From: Pleodorina starrii
Taxonomy: Eukaryota; Chlorophyta; Chlorophyceae; Chlamydomonadales; Volvocaceae
Direction of reading: 5' to 3'
Length of the DNA stretch: 64,000 bases
Assembly: GCA_030267565.1 (NCBI GenBank)
Contig: BRXU01000060.1
Location: 124,001-188,000, forward strand
The notes beneath the pieces are model-generated. The model was given only the letters and a program-made list of their open reading frames with translations, did not search any database and was not told the DNA's origin. Shown here in pieces: positions 1 to 12,322 of this stretch. Both the position numbers and the translations under genes were made by a program. Each line of letters begins with the position of its first letter. Within the stretch, counting starts at the first letter, position 1.

Positions 1-1463
1 GAACCCGGTGGCGTCGCCGGAAAGAATCGCGACACCGCAAGGAGCGGGATGGGCGGCGGAGTGGCTGTACAGGAAGAAGTACCGAAGCAGGTGCGTGTAT
101 GTGGGGGGGGGGAGAGGAGGGGGGGAAAGGGGGAAGGGGGAAGGGGAGGGGGCGATGGTTGTTTGTGTATGTGTGTGTGTGGGGGGGGGTGTTACAGTGG
201 GGGCTGGGGGCTCCAGACTCGTGAAGAAGAAGAAGAAGAAGAGGTGAGCCAAGGGGCTGACCAGCGGGTGGTGTACTGCACCGGAGGCGAGCAGGGCAGC
301 CGAGATGCCCCACCAAGCACAAGTCACCCGGACAGGAACGAGCGAGCGAGCCTGGAAGGGGGGTGTAGAGGTTCAGAAAGCCGGGAGCTACCAAGCACGG
401 AGGGACTCTGCCATCCATCCCCAATTCACGATGGGCGCCCACCGGCCCCGCCCGCAAGTAGGCCCAGTGATGCACCAACAGACACCACCTGACAGCAGCG
501 CAACTCCCCGCGGGGGGGAGGGGGAACTGAAACCGGCTGGATGAGCCCTCTGCCCGATGAGACGACACGGGCCCCCCAGCAAAAGAAGAGGATCGGATCA
601 GCGTGCGTATGGGTAATCACCCACCACCACCCACACACGCACCCACCCACGGGTGCTCGACGCGCACGACACGGCGCGACGCAAACCCCGGCTGGGCAAC
701 AGAGCACAGCACGGCACAGCACAGCACGGCACAGCACAGCAGCGCAGCGCAGAGCATGTCATATCCGTAGGCCCGTAGCACAGCAAGACAGCATATGCGG
801 CCGAAGACCTCCCAGGTGGCTCCCCAGGTCGCTCCACGCGGCGCCGCTCGACCGCCGACCGATATCGCCTGTGACGCTTGTTGCTGCTTCTCCAATGCAC
901 CATACCGGTAATGGAAGCAGCACACCGCAACCCGCCCCCAACCCCCTGCTGGCTGCTGCACCCGCCCGGCCGCCGCCGCCACCCCGCTCCCCCGCTTCTC
1001 CCGCCTCGTGCGCCTGCGTCCGACGGCGGCGGTGGCGGCGGCAGCCTCCTCAAAAACCAACCCGTACGGCACCCCGCGGCCCTCGCCTGCTCCGCCCGTG
1101 CGGTTTCCCGTACCGAATCTCCATCATTTTGCTGATCGCACTCCGCTCGTCCCGTTTGTCGTACTCAGGCCCGAGATCGCGAGCTTGGGCAACGAGCATA
1201 CGGGCCTTACGGCGGGCGCGCCCTCCAACCTCAACGGCGGCGCATCGGCGGTTACCCTGGGGGCGGCCACGGCGGCGGGACCGGCCAGCGCAGAGAGCAG
1301 CTCCGGCTTGACGGCGACGACGACGGGCGGAGGCGGAGGCGCCGCTGGCAAGGCGGCGGGCTCGGCGGCGGCGGCGGCGGCCTCGGCGGGGCGCGGGATG
1401 GGCAACAGCCGCAGCTTGCGGAAAGGCCCGACCAACGGCTCGAGGGAGGGCGCCGCCGCGTGA
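1..1463 (+). CDS. 3' end of an unidentified gene (two exons visible)
   Basis: Two exons can be joined in one frame. The first runs from the window edge to 90 and ends in AG before GTGCGT. The second runs from 1169, after a CAG acceptor, to the TGA at 1461-1463. The frame that reads EWLYRKKYRS in the first exon leaves phase 2, and the second exon accepts phase 2 to continue RPEIASLGNEHTG. The tail after that is low-complexity Gly/Ala and ends in a basic stretch around GNSRSLRKGPTNGS. I recognise no domain. The gene starts left of the window, and further small exons may lie between 91 and 1168. The frame choice is an inference from phase agreement and protein-like composition. Confidence 0.45.
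709..752. repeat. GCACA-type short tandem repeat
   Basis: Imperfect tandem copies of CAGCA/CGGCA pentamers lie inside the presumed intron of the first gene. No coding role is visible. Confidence 0.6.
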
Positions 1464-2326
1464 GACGGAGACGGAGAGGGAGGGAGCCGCGGGAGAGGGG
1501 GGAAGCGTGTAGGAGCGGTGGTTGTGTTGTTGTGTGTGGTCCGCGATGAGCGGCGGGCGGGGAGGAGGTGTTGAATGAGAGGACATGTGTCCCGGAGCTG
1601 GGAGCTTGGAAGATGGGCCGGCTTGACGTTTTGGACGTGCTGACAGTTCGGACTGACTTGGCGCACTGATGCGACGACAGCAATAAAGGACGCGAATTCG
1701 CGGAAACCGCGAAGGCAAAGATCTCGAGAGTGATCGGATTACTGCACTTTGCTGAGCCGTGACCCCCTTTTTGTGACCGCGCTCGCCTGCATGTGTGGAT
1801 GGCCTTCTGCCATATTCCTCTGTCGCATGTGTGTGTCGGAAGTCTGCCGTCCCGAGGGGAGCTTCTTCTTGCGAGCCCGTTGGTCTTGGTTGCGTTGCCG
1901 GGTGCGCGTTGCTGGCCCTTTCCTTTTCTTGCTTATCGGCCCCTGGCCTTCTCTTCTCCTGTTTCGCACTCCTGTTCGTCCTGTGGTGGACAATGCACTG
2001 TGGTGACAGAAGAGGAGGCAAGGGGAAAATCTTTAGAGCCTGGCCGTTGGTATTTTTGGCTGGGAGGCCCACCGGGTCGCGCGCACGACACCAAAACGAG
2101 TTTGTCTTTGGGGGATGTCCGCAACCGCACGGCTACCTTGTATCGTGCAGAGGAGAAATATTGCCAAGAAATTAGCTGATTTAGCTGTATATATCATCCA
2201 GTCGTTGTTTCGTCTTTCAACAAGTCCCACCTCAGCAGCTCACCAGACCAGCTCCCACGCAACGTCGCGAAGAAAGAACCGCCCGACCAGGCCGGAGCGC
2301 CAGGCATAAGCACATAACATAACAGC
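1464..2326. other. intergenic region, 3' flank of first gene and 5' flank of next
   Basis: No convincing coding region is seen. The stretch contains AATAAA near 1682 and, close to the next gene, a TATATA-containing segment at 2188-2193. It should hold the 3' UTR of the left gene and the promoter and 5' UTR of the gene starting at 2327. Confidence 0.5.
2188..2193 (+). promoter_or_regulatory. possible TATA box
   Basis: TATATA lies in a locally AT-rich stretch about 135 bases before the ATG at 2327. Its position would suit a short 5' UTR. It rests on the motif alone. Confidence 0.3.
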
Positions 2327-5065
2327 ATGGGCAGGCAAAAGAAGGCGGCCGCCGCTCCCGAGCCTGCTGCCAACCCTCCGGGCGACCACGAAGATGATCT
2401 GTTTGACCCCGACCAAGATCTTCAGAACAACCTCACAAACTTCCTCGCAGCCGCCGCGACGGCCACAAAAGCCAAGCCCAGCGCCGCGGCCGCGGCCGCG
2501 GGCGCCGTCCCGGCCTCCAAAGCACCAGCCAACGCGGGCGCTGGCGCGCAGCCCGGCCTGCTGCCCTTGAAGCGCATCTCCCCGGCAAGCGGCGGTCAGC
2601 GCGGCGTGGCCGCGGGCAGCGCCGCGGACGCGGGCGGGTCCCGCGCGGCGCGCCCGGCCGGCCGCGCGGCAGGGAGCGCGGCAGCGGCCGCGGCGGGGGC
2701 CAGCGGCACCAAGCGCAAAGCGGACACGACCCTTCCGGCGCCTGGGGCGCGCAAGCAGGCCAGGTGAGGACGGCGCGTCGCGCGTCCACGCGCGGGTTGG
2801 TTGGGGCCCGGCCGCCCGGGTCGGGTTTAGGTTGGGGCCACAGAGCCCTCTCCGACCCAGATGCCGTCTGACCCACATCGCAGCATGCATGCCTCTTTGT
2901 GGATGTTGCTCGTTGACGGCGCTGTTCTTGTTCTTGCGCTCCAGCGACGCGGCACAGGAGCGACGCGCAAAAGGACCTGCAACGGTATGCTTGCCTCTCG
3001 TCTCGACCTCGCCGCAGAATCGCGCAAAGCGCGGAGCGCGGCCGCGTCCTTTGGGTGTTGGGGGGGTGACTGACCCCCGGGTCGGTCGGACCCAACTTGC
3101 GTCCGCACGGTTACGAGTGTTTCACGATTGTGCCGGCGAGCCTGATTTGCGTGCCATGTGGGTCATCCAGCCGACCCATGTGGGTCATCCAGCCGACCCA
3201 CAACCCCCGCTGCGGCGCATGGCAGAATTTGCAGGACTGGTCGACTGGCCGCATCGCTGAGAGATGGGACAGGCCACCGACCCATGGGTCGGCCCAACCC
3301 ACTTGCCTCCGCGCGCGCCGCGCTCCATCCATCTCTCCGCTGAAGCGCTCCGCAACCTGGTTTGATGGGGGCAGCAGCAGCAGCAGCGATTTGCCATAAA
3401 GTGATGCGGCCAGTCGACCAGTCCTGCGAGTACTGCCGAGCACCGCAGCGGGGGGTTGTGGCGGTTGTGGGTCGGCTGATGACCCACATGGCACGCTCGC
3501 CGGCACAATCGTAACAAACACGTAACCCCTCCCCCCTCGCACAAGAGTTTTACCCCGTCTAACCCTCCTTTCACCGCCCGCCAACACTGACGCAAAACCC
3601 AAACCTAACCAAACCTGTCATGTCAGAACCCAACCAGGACAGTTAATGTAACTGTCGGTCGGCGCAAACAGTAACCACGCATCCGCACTCCCGCGCCTCC
3701 GCAGGGCGGCGGGCGGCGCCGCTGCCGCCGATCCGCCCATCCCCACCGATCGCAACGGCGTGCCCAGCCTTGAGGGACTGCGCAGCTGGGCGTCTTCCCG
3801 CGTGTCGGCGCTTCAGGAGCGGGCTAATTCGGAGTTCGGGCAGCTCTGCGCCAAGGTCATTGAGGTGGGCGGGTCCCGGTGGGCTGGCGGTTGGGTGCAG
3901 GGCGAGGGGCTGGTAAGGGCTGGTACTGTAGTGGGAGGGCTTGGGGATTTGCAGATTGGGTTTGGTGAAGAAGAACGGTTTTCCTTTATTGAAGGATTGA
4001 AGATTTGGGGTTATGGATGTTAGGGATTCGATTTGTGAACCGCAGCGAAAGCGAAGGAACGGCAAAGGGACCCTTTCCCCGCTTGCCTCCCCTCGGTCCT
4101 TCGTGTCACCGCCTCTACCGCCCCCTTCCGCCTCCCTGCCGCCTCCCTGCCGCCTCCCCTTCCGCCTCTCTCGCCCCCCGCCGCCTCCCCCACTCCGCAG
4201 GACGGCTACGCGCGTGTCAACGAGTTGGCCGCGCAGCACCACTCCACCGTGTCCACCATGCTTCAAGACAGCGTCAATGCGCTGGAGATGGCGCGCAGCC
4301 AGCACACCACCGCAATGGAAGACATTGCGGTGGTCCTTAAAGACGGAGTGAGTGCGCGGCTGTGGCTGTGTCGCGCGCCTGGGGGGTTGGGAGTTGGGAG
4401 TTGGGAGTTGGGAGTCGGGTCCGTCGTGCATCCGTCCGTCGCGGCTCCGGAACCGCGAGATGGAGGGACACCACAAGGCGCCCCAAATTCACGCCACCGA
4501 AACACGTCGCTCCCGCCCTCCTTTGCGCCTCTCAAACCCTTCTTGCGCCCTGCACGCCCCTCCGCCTCTATACGCCGACCGCAAGCAATAAACCATACTA
4601 CGGTATTCGGCGTCCACCATAAGCACACCGCAGGACGGTGCAAGTAGGTACCCCTCGTGCCTCGGAAGCCCGCCCGCGCCCTCTTTGAGTCGCACTGCAC
4701 GCAAATCCGCCCGCTGCATGCCGCGATAGTCGCCCTCAAGACGCCCCGCCCCTTCCCCCCTTCTGCCCCTAGCACCAGGCTAGGTCCGTTCGCTACACTC
4801 GCCTCCGTTCCAACACCGCTGTGCTGTCGTATCATCTTCATCCACCGCTGTGCCTCCCTCCCTTCCTCACGTCTTCTGCCTCCCTCCCTCCCTCACACCG
4901 GCCCCCGTCTGCCTCCCTCCCTCCCTCACGTCCTCGACGCCTCCTCAGCTTCTTGGTGAGATCGAGGCGATGAAGGCTGACCTGCTGGGGGCACTGCGAA
5001 GTGAGGTGCTGGGGCCCCTGGACTCGGGGATTGCGGCGGTGCAGGCCAAGTACAAGATCGGCTGA
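2327..5065 (+). CDS. unidentified Ala-rich protein with a predicted coiled-coil tail
   Basis: Five exons join without breaking frame: 2327-2763, 2958-2984, 3705-3864, 4201-4347 and 4949-5065. All have GT-AG borders, and together they encode 295 residues. Residues 1-50 are acidic and include DLFDPDQDLQNNLTNFL. Residues about 50-145 are Ala-rich with a basic patch (KRKAD and GARKQAR) that could be a nuclear localisation signal. The last 130 residues are helix-prone with heptad-like spacing (QERANSEFGQLCAKVIEDGY, then EIEAMKADLLGALRSEV), suggesting a coiled coil. The 27-base exon 2 was chosen over a longer alternative because only it fits the phase of exon 3. I recognise no family. A nuclear structural or chromatin-associated role is a guess from composition. 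Confidence 0.6.
3109..3527. repeat. foldback (inverted-repeat) element inside an intron
   Basis: The left arm is about 3109-3254 and the right arm about 3403-3527; the two are reverse complements with moderate divergence. Both arms read inward from GGTTACG through ATTGTGCCGGCGAGC to TGGTCGACTGGCCGCATC. The left arm carries an extra tandem copy of a 22-base segment containing GACCCATGTGGGTC. The loop of about 150 bases includes GACCCATGGGTC and a short CAG run. It sits in intron 2 of the gene at 2327-5065. It resembles a MITE-like or foldback element. I see no clear target-site duplication. Confidence 0.7.
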
Positions 5066-7539
5066 TGGAGGCGGCGAGGAGAGCGGGGTGGGAGGGGAGG
5101 GGAGGGGAGGGGCGGGTGGGGGCTTCGGGGCGGTTAATAAAAATTCTGGGGTGCAAGATCGGTCGGGGCTGAGACGCGGAGGCGCAAGGAGAAGGGGAGA
5201 GACCCGGGAGGGGGCGGGCGGAGGTGGGGGCGGTGGCGGGGGTGAGGGGGGGCATTTCGGCGGCGTGGCGTGTGGTGGCGTGTGGTGGCGTGGCTTGGTG
5301 GGGTCTGGGGTGAGCGCTGTACGCTGCTGTGTAGGGCGACGCGCAGGGGCTATGGAAGAACGAATGAGTACAGCGAATGTGTGTGTGGTGGTTACAGTGG
5401 GCTCCTTGACTCTGGAAGAGTACGATAAGAGCCAACGGGCCGGCAGCTGGCCGTGCAGCGAAATGTTGGGTCGGCAATCTCGGCATGAGGGCCTCGAATG
5501 TGGAGGAGTGCATTGCACCGCAACACATCGTGGGGTGTAGCGAGGTTATTGCCGGCTGGCTGGCCAGAGGGCCAGGGGCCGAGTGCAATCCTCATCGAGA
5601 GCTCGTGGGAGGCTGTCTGCTGGGTGGCTGTCTGCTGTTACATGGAAGCACGGAAGAGGAGGAGGTGGAGCAGGGGACAGCGAGAGTAGAGGGCATAGAA
5701 ATGAGGAAACTGCCGGGCTGCTTGTTGTTCTCCGAAATCTGTGGTACGGCAGTACGGTACGACAACTCCCTGCAACGCCCCGACCGACCGGGCGGTCGAA
5801 GGTTCTTGTGGACCGTGTCGTGCATGATCCGTACGGCGTTCAACAGCAAGGCAACCTGCAGCGCGTTGTCGCTTGCCGCTTGGGGTGCATGTAACCTAAC
5901 CCTGCCAGGAGGGCGGCTGCGACGGCCCCACAGCTGTCTCCCCGCACGCTCCGCAGCGGCCCGAAACCCAGCAAGAGCCACCTGCCGCCTCCTCGGCTTG
6001 CAAACCACCACGGCCGCACGGAGGAAGCTGCGCACGGTCCCCTCTCCCCCTCGTAAAGCCCGGCGGCCCACAAGTGCAGCCGGACCCGGGCAGCCCAAGC
6101 CCGCGTTGCGCGGCACGGGTCACTTTGAGGAGCCCCATTCGGTCCGCCGCTGCCGGCGGGTGGAAGAGCAGGTACTCAACTGCGCTACCCACCGGCGTGT
6201 CGAGATGACCGCAATGCCACGGATAGGAAGCCAGTGTGAGGAGGGGTGTGATGCAGCGTGCGGGCGCGGAGGGGCGTCCCCCAGTGGGTCTCTCAGGTGC
6301 CCGGCACCCGGGGCAACGTCCACTAGATTCGCGTCAGTCTTCTTCTAGCGCTGGGCCCTGACGGGCTAGCTCTACCACCTCCCCCAGGCGCTGCTGGGAC
6401 AGATGGGCTTTCACGCTTTCACCTGAGAGGCAGGTTAGTTGTAGCACCACCGGGTATTCGGGACCAACAGAGAAGCTACAGCAGTTCCATGGAGGGCGGG
6501 TATGGCAGGAACGCCAGCCCCATGTCGCTCCGCACAATGTTACGCGGTAAAGGATCTCCTAAAACCATGGAACAGGTCCGGCCTCCGGCGGCACGCCGTG
6601 TGCCCGGTCCCGCCCTGCAGCGCGAGCGCGCCGCCGGACCTGGGGTTCGGCTCGGGACTGGCGGTTATGGCGGGGCAGCAGAGATCCAAGGACAGGGCTA
6701 CGGCGGCTGTGGCTCCGTCGCCGCTGCCGGTCCGGCACTAGCTGTCATGAAGCACGGCACAGGCAGCCCGATGGTGCACCAGGTTGCTTGTGTAACTCGG
6801 AACGCGCTGCAAAAGTGCTCGTGTTCATCTGATGTGGTGATGTGGCTTTGTCGCAAAGGAAAGGGTGACGTGGGATAGGTGAAGACGCCCACGCACCCAT
6901 CCCACGAGAGCAAATGAAGCCTTCGGAGCTTTAGTTTATGGTGGATGAGAAGTCAAGTGCATAATTTATTGTGTACTGTTTTGCGTATGTCAGCTCACCG
7001 CCAGCGGACGGCGAGCGGCCTGGAGCGGCGATACGGTGGCGGCAACGTGGCTAAGTCTTACGGGATGGGGCGCGGCCAAATGCAAAGAAAAAACCATTGC
7101 ATAAGGACGAAATGGCACCGCCATGGTGGTCCCATGAAATGATTGGCTCTCCGAAGCCACATACCGCCAGCTCATATCATTTCCAGCCGTGACGGATGAT
7201 TTGGCTGTCGTACAGATATTTCAGGCACTTACCAAATATCGATGCCAATCTGAGCTACCAGATTGGCAACCGGTCAATAATCTTCCTGTTACGACTTGTG
7301 ACACTATGTCGATATCCTAGAATTACGATATGAGGCTTTTACTCCCCGCGCCACTATGGCCTGCACAACGCACTTGACGCTGCGGGTGCCAGGGCAGCAA
7401 CGGCACGCGATGCGGCACGGTTGAACCCTTCTGCAAGTGCTCTGTTTTACAGGCTGACAGTTTTTGTGAGGAGTTTAGCCCGGCAGTCAGTGTAGTTCTC
7501 ATCGCCGAGGGCCTCCGGCGCGGCCTCAGGCCCCAAACA
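5066..7539. other. intergenic region before the receiver-CCT gene
   Basis: No gene is supported here. AATAAA lies near 5135 and TGTAA at 5890-5894; either could end the transcript from 2327. The right third is relatively AT-rich and should hold the promoter of the gene at 7540. Short A-box-like strings near 6180 and 6370 on the minus strand do not form a tRNA. Confidence 0.5.
7214..7240. promoter_or_regulatory. two evening-element-like motifs upstream of the receiver-CCT gene
   Basis: 7214-7222 reads GAAATATCT on the minus strand, one base off the plant evening element AAAATATCT. 7233-7240 reads CAAATATC on the plus strand. They lie about 300 bases before the ATG at 7540. Short AT-rich motifs arise by chance, and use of this element in algae is not assumed. 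Confidence 0.2.
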
Positions 7540-10500
7540 ATGGAGCAACTACACATAGTTTTAGTAGAGGACGATAAAGTTACGCTGAAGACTGTTGAAC
7601 AGCTGTTGCGCAAGTGCAACTATCGGGTCAGCACAGCGGCGAATGGACGGGAGGCGATAAAGGTCCTGACGTCCTGCCGGCAGAATGGCGAGAAAGTGGA
7701 CCTTATATTAACGGACATATTGATGCCTGAGGTACGCATCCGTGGGTGTAGGCGGTTGCGCTTGTTGTGGCTCAAGGTGTGTTGGTGGAATGGTCCAACC
7801 GAACATTTTTCCAAGGCTGAATGTGTGGTTTGGCGGCTACATGGTTGCACAAAGAGTCACTTTAATTGCTTGTACAGCTGTTTGGGGGACGGTCGTCGCG
7901 CGTCAAAGTGGTTAGTGGAAAGGGCGGGACGTGACGCTGCGCCTCCTCACGCCGCACCACGCAGAACACATTATTACCGATACTGTACGTGCAAGTCGCT
8001 ATCCCTCTTTATGTCCTTTCGCTGCATGGGCCCCATCTGCCGTTGTCCCGCGGGCCTGAGGTTTACCGAAGCATTCGCCCGCGACCCGCCCGGAAACAGG
8101 TGACCGGCTTCGACCTAATCAACGAGGTCGTCCACGGGGAGGTTTTCTGCGATGTGCCCGTCGTGGTCATGTCATCGCAAGACTCCCAGGAGAGCGTTCT
8201 CCAGGCCTTTCAGGCGGGCGCCGCAGACTACCTCATCAAGCCAGTCCGCAAAAACGAGCTGGCCACCCTCTGGCAGCACGTCTGGCGCGCCAACAAAGCC
8301 AAGGGCTCTGGCAGCGGCAACGCCGCCAACGCCGCCGCCGCCGGCCACCATCACGCGCCCGGCCGCGATGAGGCCGAGGGAGCGCCCGCCGGCGCCAAGC
8401 CCGGCCCCGGCGAGCACGAGCCGCTGAAGGACAGCAGCGGTGGCAGCAGCGGCGCCGCCACCTCCATGATGCGATCCACTGGCGGCACCATGTTGCCCTC
8501 CCGCGCCGCCACGGTACGGCAACCGGCAACGGCGACGGCGCCGCCGCCGATGGGCGCCAGTGAGGCGTCTGGCGAGCTGACGGCGCTTGGGCCACTCAGC
8601 GCGTTACAGCAGCTGCGGCACGCGCCCGGCGGCGGCGGTGGGGCCGCGGCGGCGGCGATGGCGGCGCAGTGCAGCAGCGCGGCGGGGCCTTCGCACGGCG
8701 GCGGCGGCGGCGCCTCGACGTCAATGCCGCACATGCCCTCCGGGCCGCGACCGTTTGGGCCCTTCAGCACCTCGGTCGCCGTCCATTTCGACTTGAATCC
8801 CGCGCCCGGCGCCGCCAAGCGGCCGGGGGCCGCCGGCGCGTCCGCCGGACCGGCGGGCCGCGGCTCCGGCGCCGCCGTCTCCCATTGCGCCGCCGGCACC
8901 GCCGCCACCGTTATCAGTTGGTCACACGTGGACCCGACGGAGGCGCAGCCGATGTACGACGCTGACGTCGACATGGACGCCGCTGCCGCCGCCGCGGCGG
9001 CGGCGGTTGCAGATGATGCCGATACGGAAGTCGACGGCGACGGCGGCGGCGGCGGTGACGACGACGGGGACCCGCCGCGGAAGCGCGCACGGCTGCAGGA
9101 GGGGCGCCGCCAGCGATGTCGCGCGGAGATGGCCACGACCCCGTCCGGTAGCGCGAGGCCGGCTAACGGGGGGACCGCGCCGAGCGGGTCGCGGCTGCTC
9201 AGCTGCGCGCCTGACCAGGCAGGGACGCGGGGGGCCGGCGGCGGCAGCGGCGCCACCGGCGCCGCCAGTCGTCTGGTGGCGGCGGAGGGTTCCCAGGGCT
9301 CCCGCGCTGCGTCCGCATCGGCGGGGGCCGACGGCGGCGCGCGCGATAGCACCGCCACTCGCAGCGGCGATACCTTTGCGGAGAGCCCCTCAGCCTACAC
9401 CGCAACCGCCACAACCACCACAACTACCACAACCGGCTCCGGAAGCGAAACCGAGGAGCAGCAGCCGCAGCAACAACAAGAACAGCAGCAGCAGCAGCCC
9501 GGCTCTGACGCGGTCGGACCGGGACGAGACGGGTCGCCATCGGCCGCGCCGGGGCCATCAGGGTCCAGAAGGTACGGCAGCGGGGCGACCGGACCCGCTG
9601 CTGCGACGTACGGCAACGCCGCCAGCACGCGCCGTACCGCCACGTCAGCGGGGCCTGATCCACCCGGCCCCTCCTCTGCATCGCCCGCGGCGCCAGCCGG
9701 CGCGCGGCACGGCGAGGCGGTCACCGACCCGGGTCCCGGTTCTGTGCCGCCGCCGCCGCCACCACCTAGGGCTGCTGTCGCGGAGCCGTCGGACGCCGCC
9801 GCCGCCGGTACCTCTCCCCCGCCGCCACCGTCGGCTCAGCACAGCCTGCCGCACCCGGCGGCTTCGGCGCCCGGCGCAGCGGCGCCCGGTGGCGCGGTGG
9901 CGCTGCCGCCGGGTTTGCGGGAGCTGGCGGCGTTGGGCGCGTTTCGACATCAGGAGCTGTGGACTCAGCGGGCGTTGCTACACCAGCAACAGCAGCGGCA
10001 ACAACAACAACAACAGCACCAGCAACAGCAGCAGCAGCGGCAACACCATAACCAGCAGCAGAAAGCGGAGGCCGCGGCTCGTGCCGGGTCTGGGTCATGC
10101 GCTGCGGCGGTTGGGCAGCTGCCTCTGCCTAGGGGTGCCGACGATGCAACCGGCGCTGGCGAGGGGCCCGGCGCTGGAGCTGCCTCGCCGACTGGGCCAG
10201 GCGCCGCTGGGCCAGCGGGCGCTGGCTTTGCCGCCGCTGCCGCGACGTCATCGGCGGCGGCGGCGGCAGCGGCGGGGGTGAGGTCCGATCCGGAGGCAGC
10301 GCCCGCGTCCGCAGCGGCGGCGGCGGGACAGCCGCGGCGGGATGCCCCAGCCGCGGGTAGTGGCGGCGCCGGCGGCCAGTCCGCGAAGCCCTCCTCGGGG
10401 CCTGCCGCTGACGGCGGCGGCGGCGGCAGTGCCGCCGCCGCCGCCGCCGCGGGTCCGTCGCAGCCATCCAACAGCCTGACTCTCCTTCGGCACAGCGACC

Positions 10501-12119
10501 GATCGGCGTTCACTGCGTTTACGGTCTTCCTGCCGGGCAGGGTGGCGGCCCCTGCCGCTGCGGCGGCTCGGCCGCCAGCGCCTCCGCCTCCGCCGCCGGC
10601 GCCTCTGTTCGGCCATCCCCACGCGGCGGCCGCCGCTGCCGCCGGCGGCGGCGGCGCGCACGTTCTGTACTCCCATCACCCCCATTACGGGCAGCCACAT
10701 CCCCACGGGCACGCGCATGGGGCGTCGCTTCCGCCGCCAGGTGCCGTACAGATCCTTTCGCCGGTCATGCCACTTCACATGGGCGCGACGGCGGCGCCGC
10801 CGCCGCAGTTGCACGGCGCGACTGCTCCGAAACCGCCCGACCCTGGCGCGCCCGGCTACTCGAACGGGGCGCTCGGCTCCGCCATGGCGGCGATGGCGGC
10901 GGCGGCGTCGCACATGCCGTACGCCGGCATGCAGCATCGGCAGGGGCCGGCGGCGATGGCGTTCGGCCCACCGCCGTCGCACCTGGCGGCGGCAGCCGCT
11001 GGCGCCGCTGCGCCGCCGCCGGTCTGCATTCCGGAATCGGTGCTTCAGCTCATCGCGCACCTGTCTGGCCGCGCGGCGACGGAGCTGCCTGTACCGGAGA
11101 CGGTGACGGCGGCGCCGGTTGTCGTACAGAAGGCGCCGTCGGCGGCACGGCTGGCGGCGGTGGCCAAGTACCTGGAGAAGCGGAAGCACCGGAACTTCCA
11201 TAAGAAGGTGCGGTGCGGCGGAGGGCGGCGGCGGCGGAGGGTCTGGAGTGTCGCTGGAAGTTCCGCTGAGGGTCCGCTGTCTGCCAATGCTGCCATTTTC
11301 TCTAGATTGCACAATTGGAAGAGACGTTGCCGCACACGCTCCCCTGGGTTGTGCCTCTATGGCCCCTATTTGTGAGTAGGAAGCGGTGCAGGCGAGGCTG
11401 ACGTTTGCAGGCCTACACGGCACCCTTTGGGAGCGGTTTGTTCTGGCCACTTTTTTTCGGTTGGCAGTTGGTAGTTGGCTGAGGGCCGAGTCTGGGCGAG
11501 TCGCCACGGGTGGTGGTGTGTGCCCCGGCGTGCGTCCTCGTGACCCTCTCTGTGCCCAGGAGAGGCTGAAAGAGGACGCAATACGTTAGTGCGCCGTGCG
11601 CCTCCCTGATCGACCTGATCGACCTGATCGACCAACCTGATCAATCTGAATAATGCTGCGGTCTTTTGTGGGGTGCGCCGCCGCGGCCGTCACCTCCACC
11701 TCCATTGACGGCACCCCGGTCCCCGAACCAGATGCCTAACTAGGACACCCGCCATTGATGTGACCTGTGTTGCCGTACAGGTGCGGTACGAGAGCCGCAA
11801 ACGGCTGGCGGAGGCGCGGCCCCGAGTGCGCGGCCAGTTCGTCAAAGCGAGTGCGGCGCCGGCTGCCGGTGCCGGCGCTGGACCAGCTGCCGCCGCCGTC
11901 GCGGCGGCGGAGGCGGAGGCGCCATGCCGCCAACCAGCGGGCGCCGCATTGCTGCCGCCGCCGCCGCCATTGACGGCGGCCGCCGGCGCGCTCCCGCGCG
12001 CCGCCGCCGCCGCGGCGGCGGCGATGGCTTCCGGAGGGTTTCCTGATCAGGACATTGATATGGAGGAGGATGGCGGCGAGGCGGAGGAGGATTCGGACGA
12101 GTCGGCGGCGGAGCCCTAG
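7540..12119 (+). CDS. PRR: pseudo-response regulator with receiver domain and CCT motif
   Basis: Three exons (7540-7731, 8100-11207, 11781-12119) join in phase to give 1,212 residues. Residues about 4-120 form a receiver domain. Acidic pair D11/D12, D59 in LTDILMPE, S89 and K111 in YLIKPVRKNEL are all present. Residues about 1083-1126 form a CCT motif (KYLEKRKHRNFHKK then VRYESRKRLAEARPRVRGQF), interrupted by the last intron. This architecture is that of plant PRR/TOC1 clock proteins, which act in the nucleus, and CCT motifs in that family bind DNA. The 950 residues between are low complexity with Ala, Gly, His and several Gln tracts. Unusually for a PRR, the phospho-acceptor Asp is kept rather than replaced by Glu. 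There is no GARP/Myb domain, so it is not a type-B response regulator. The start is the only ATG that gives a full first receiver strand. Confidence 0.88.
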
Positions 12120-12322
12120 GCGGGCCGAGAGAGGGGTGAACGACGGCGCAGCCGCGGCGCCGGGCGAGGCCTCGAGATGCAGTGAGGACGCATCAGCGCC
12201 CGCCCTCATGGGGACTGGAACTTGGGACTGGGCAAGTGACTGACCCATGGGTCGGCGAGGCACCGCGAGGCCGCGCCGCTTGGCGACGTTTTGTCAACAC
12301 CGCCTCGGTTCGTCTTTATGTC

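Noticed and set aside
541..1311. 256-codon open frame at the left edge
   Set aside because: It runs through simple repeats (His/Pro and Ser/Thr/Ala/Arg from GCACA units) and conflicts with the phase-consistent exon at 1169-1463.
6120..6440. tRNA-like A-box strings on the minus strand near 6180 and 6370
   Set aside because: No matching B-box, anticodon arm or acceptor stem could be formed. They could be tRNA-derived SINE debris but the evidence is too thin.
8351..9358. Long minus-strand open frames opposite the receiver-CCT gene
   Set aside because: They are GC-driven antisense shadows of the low-complexity middle of that gene.
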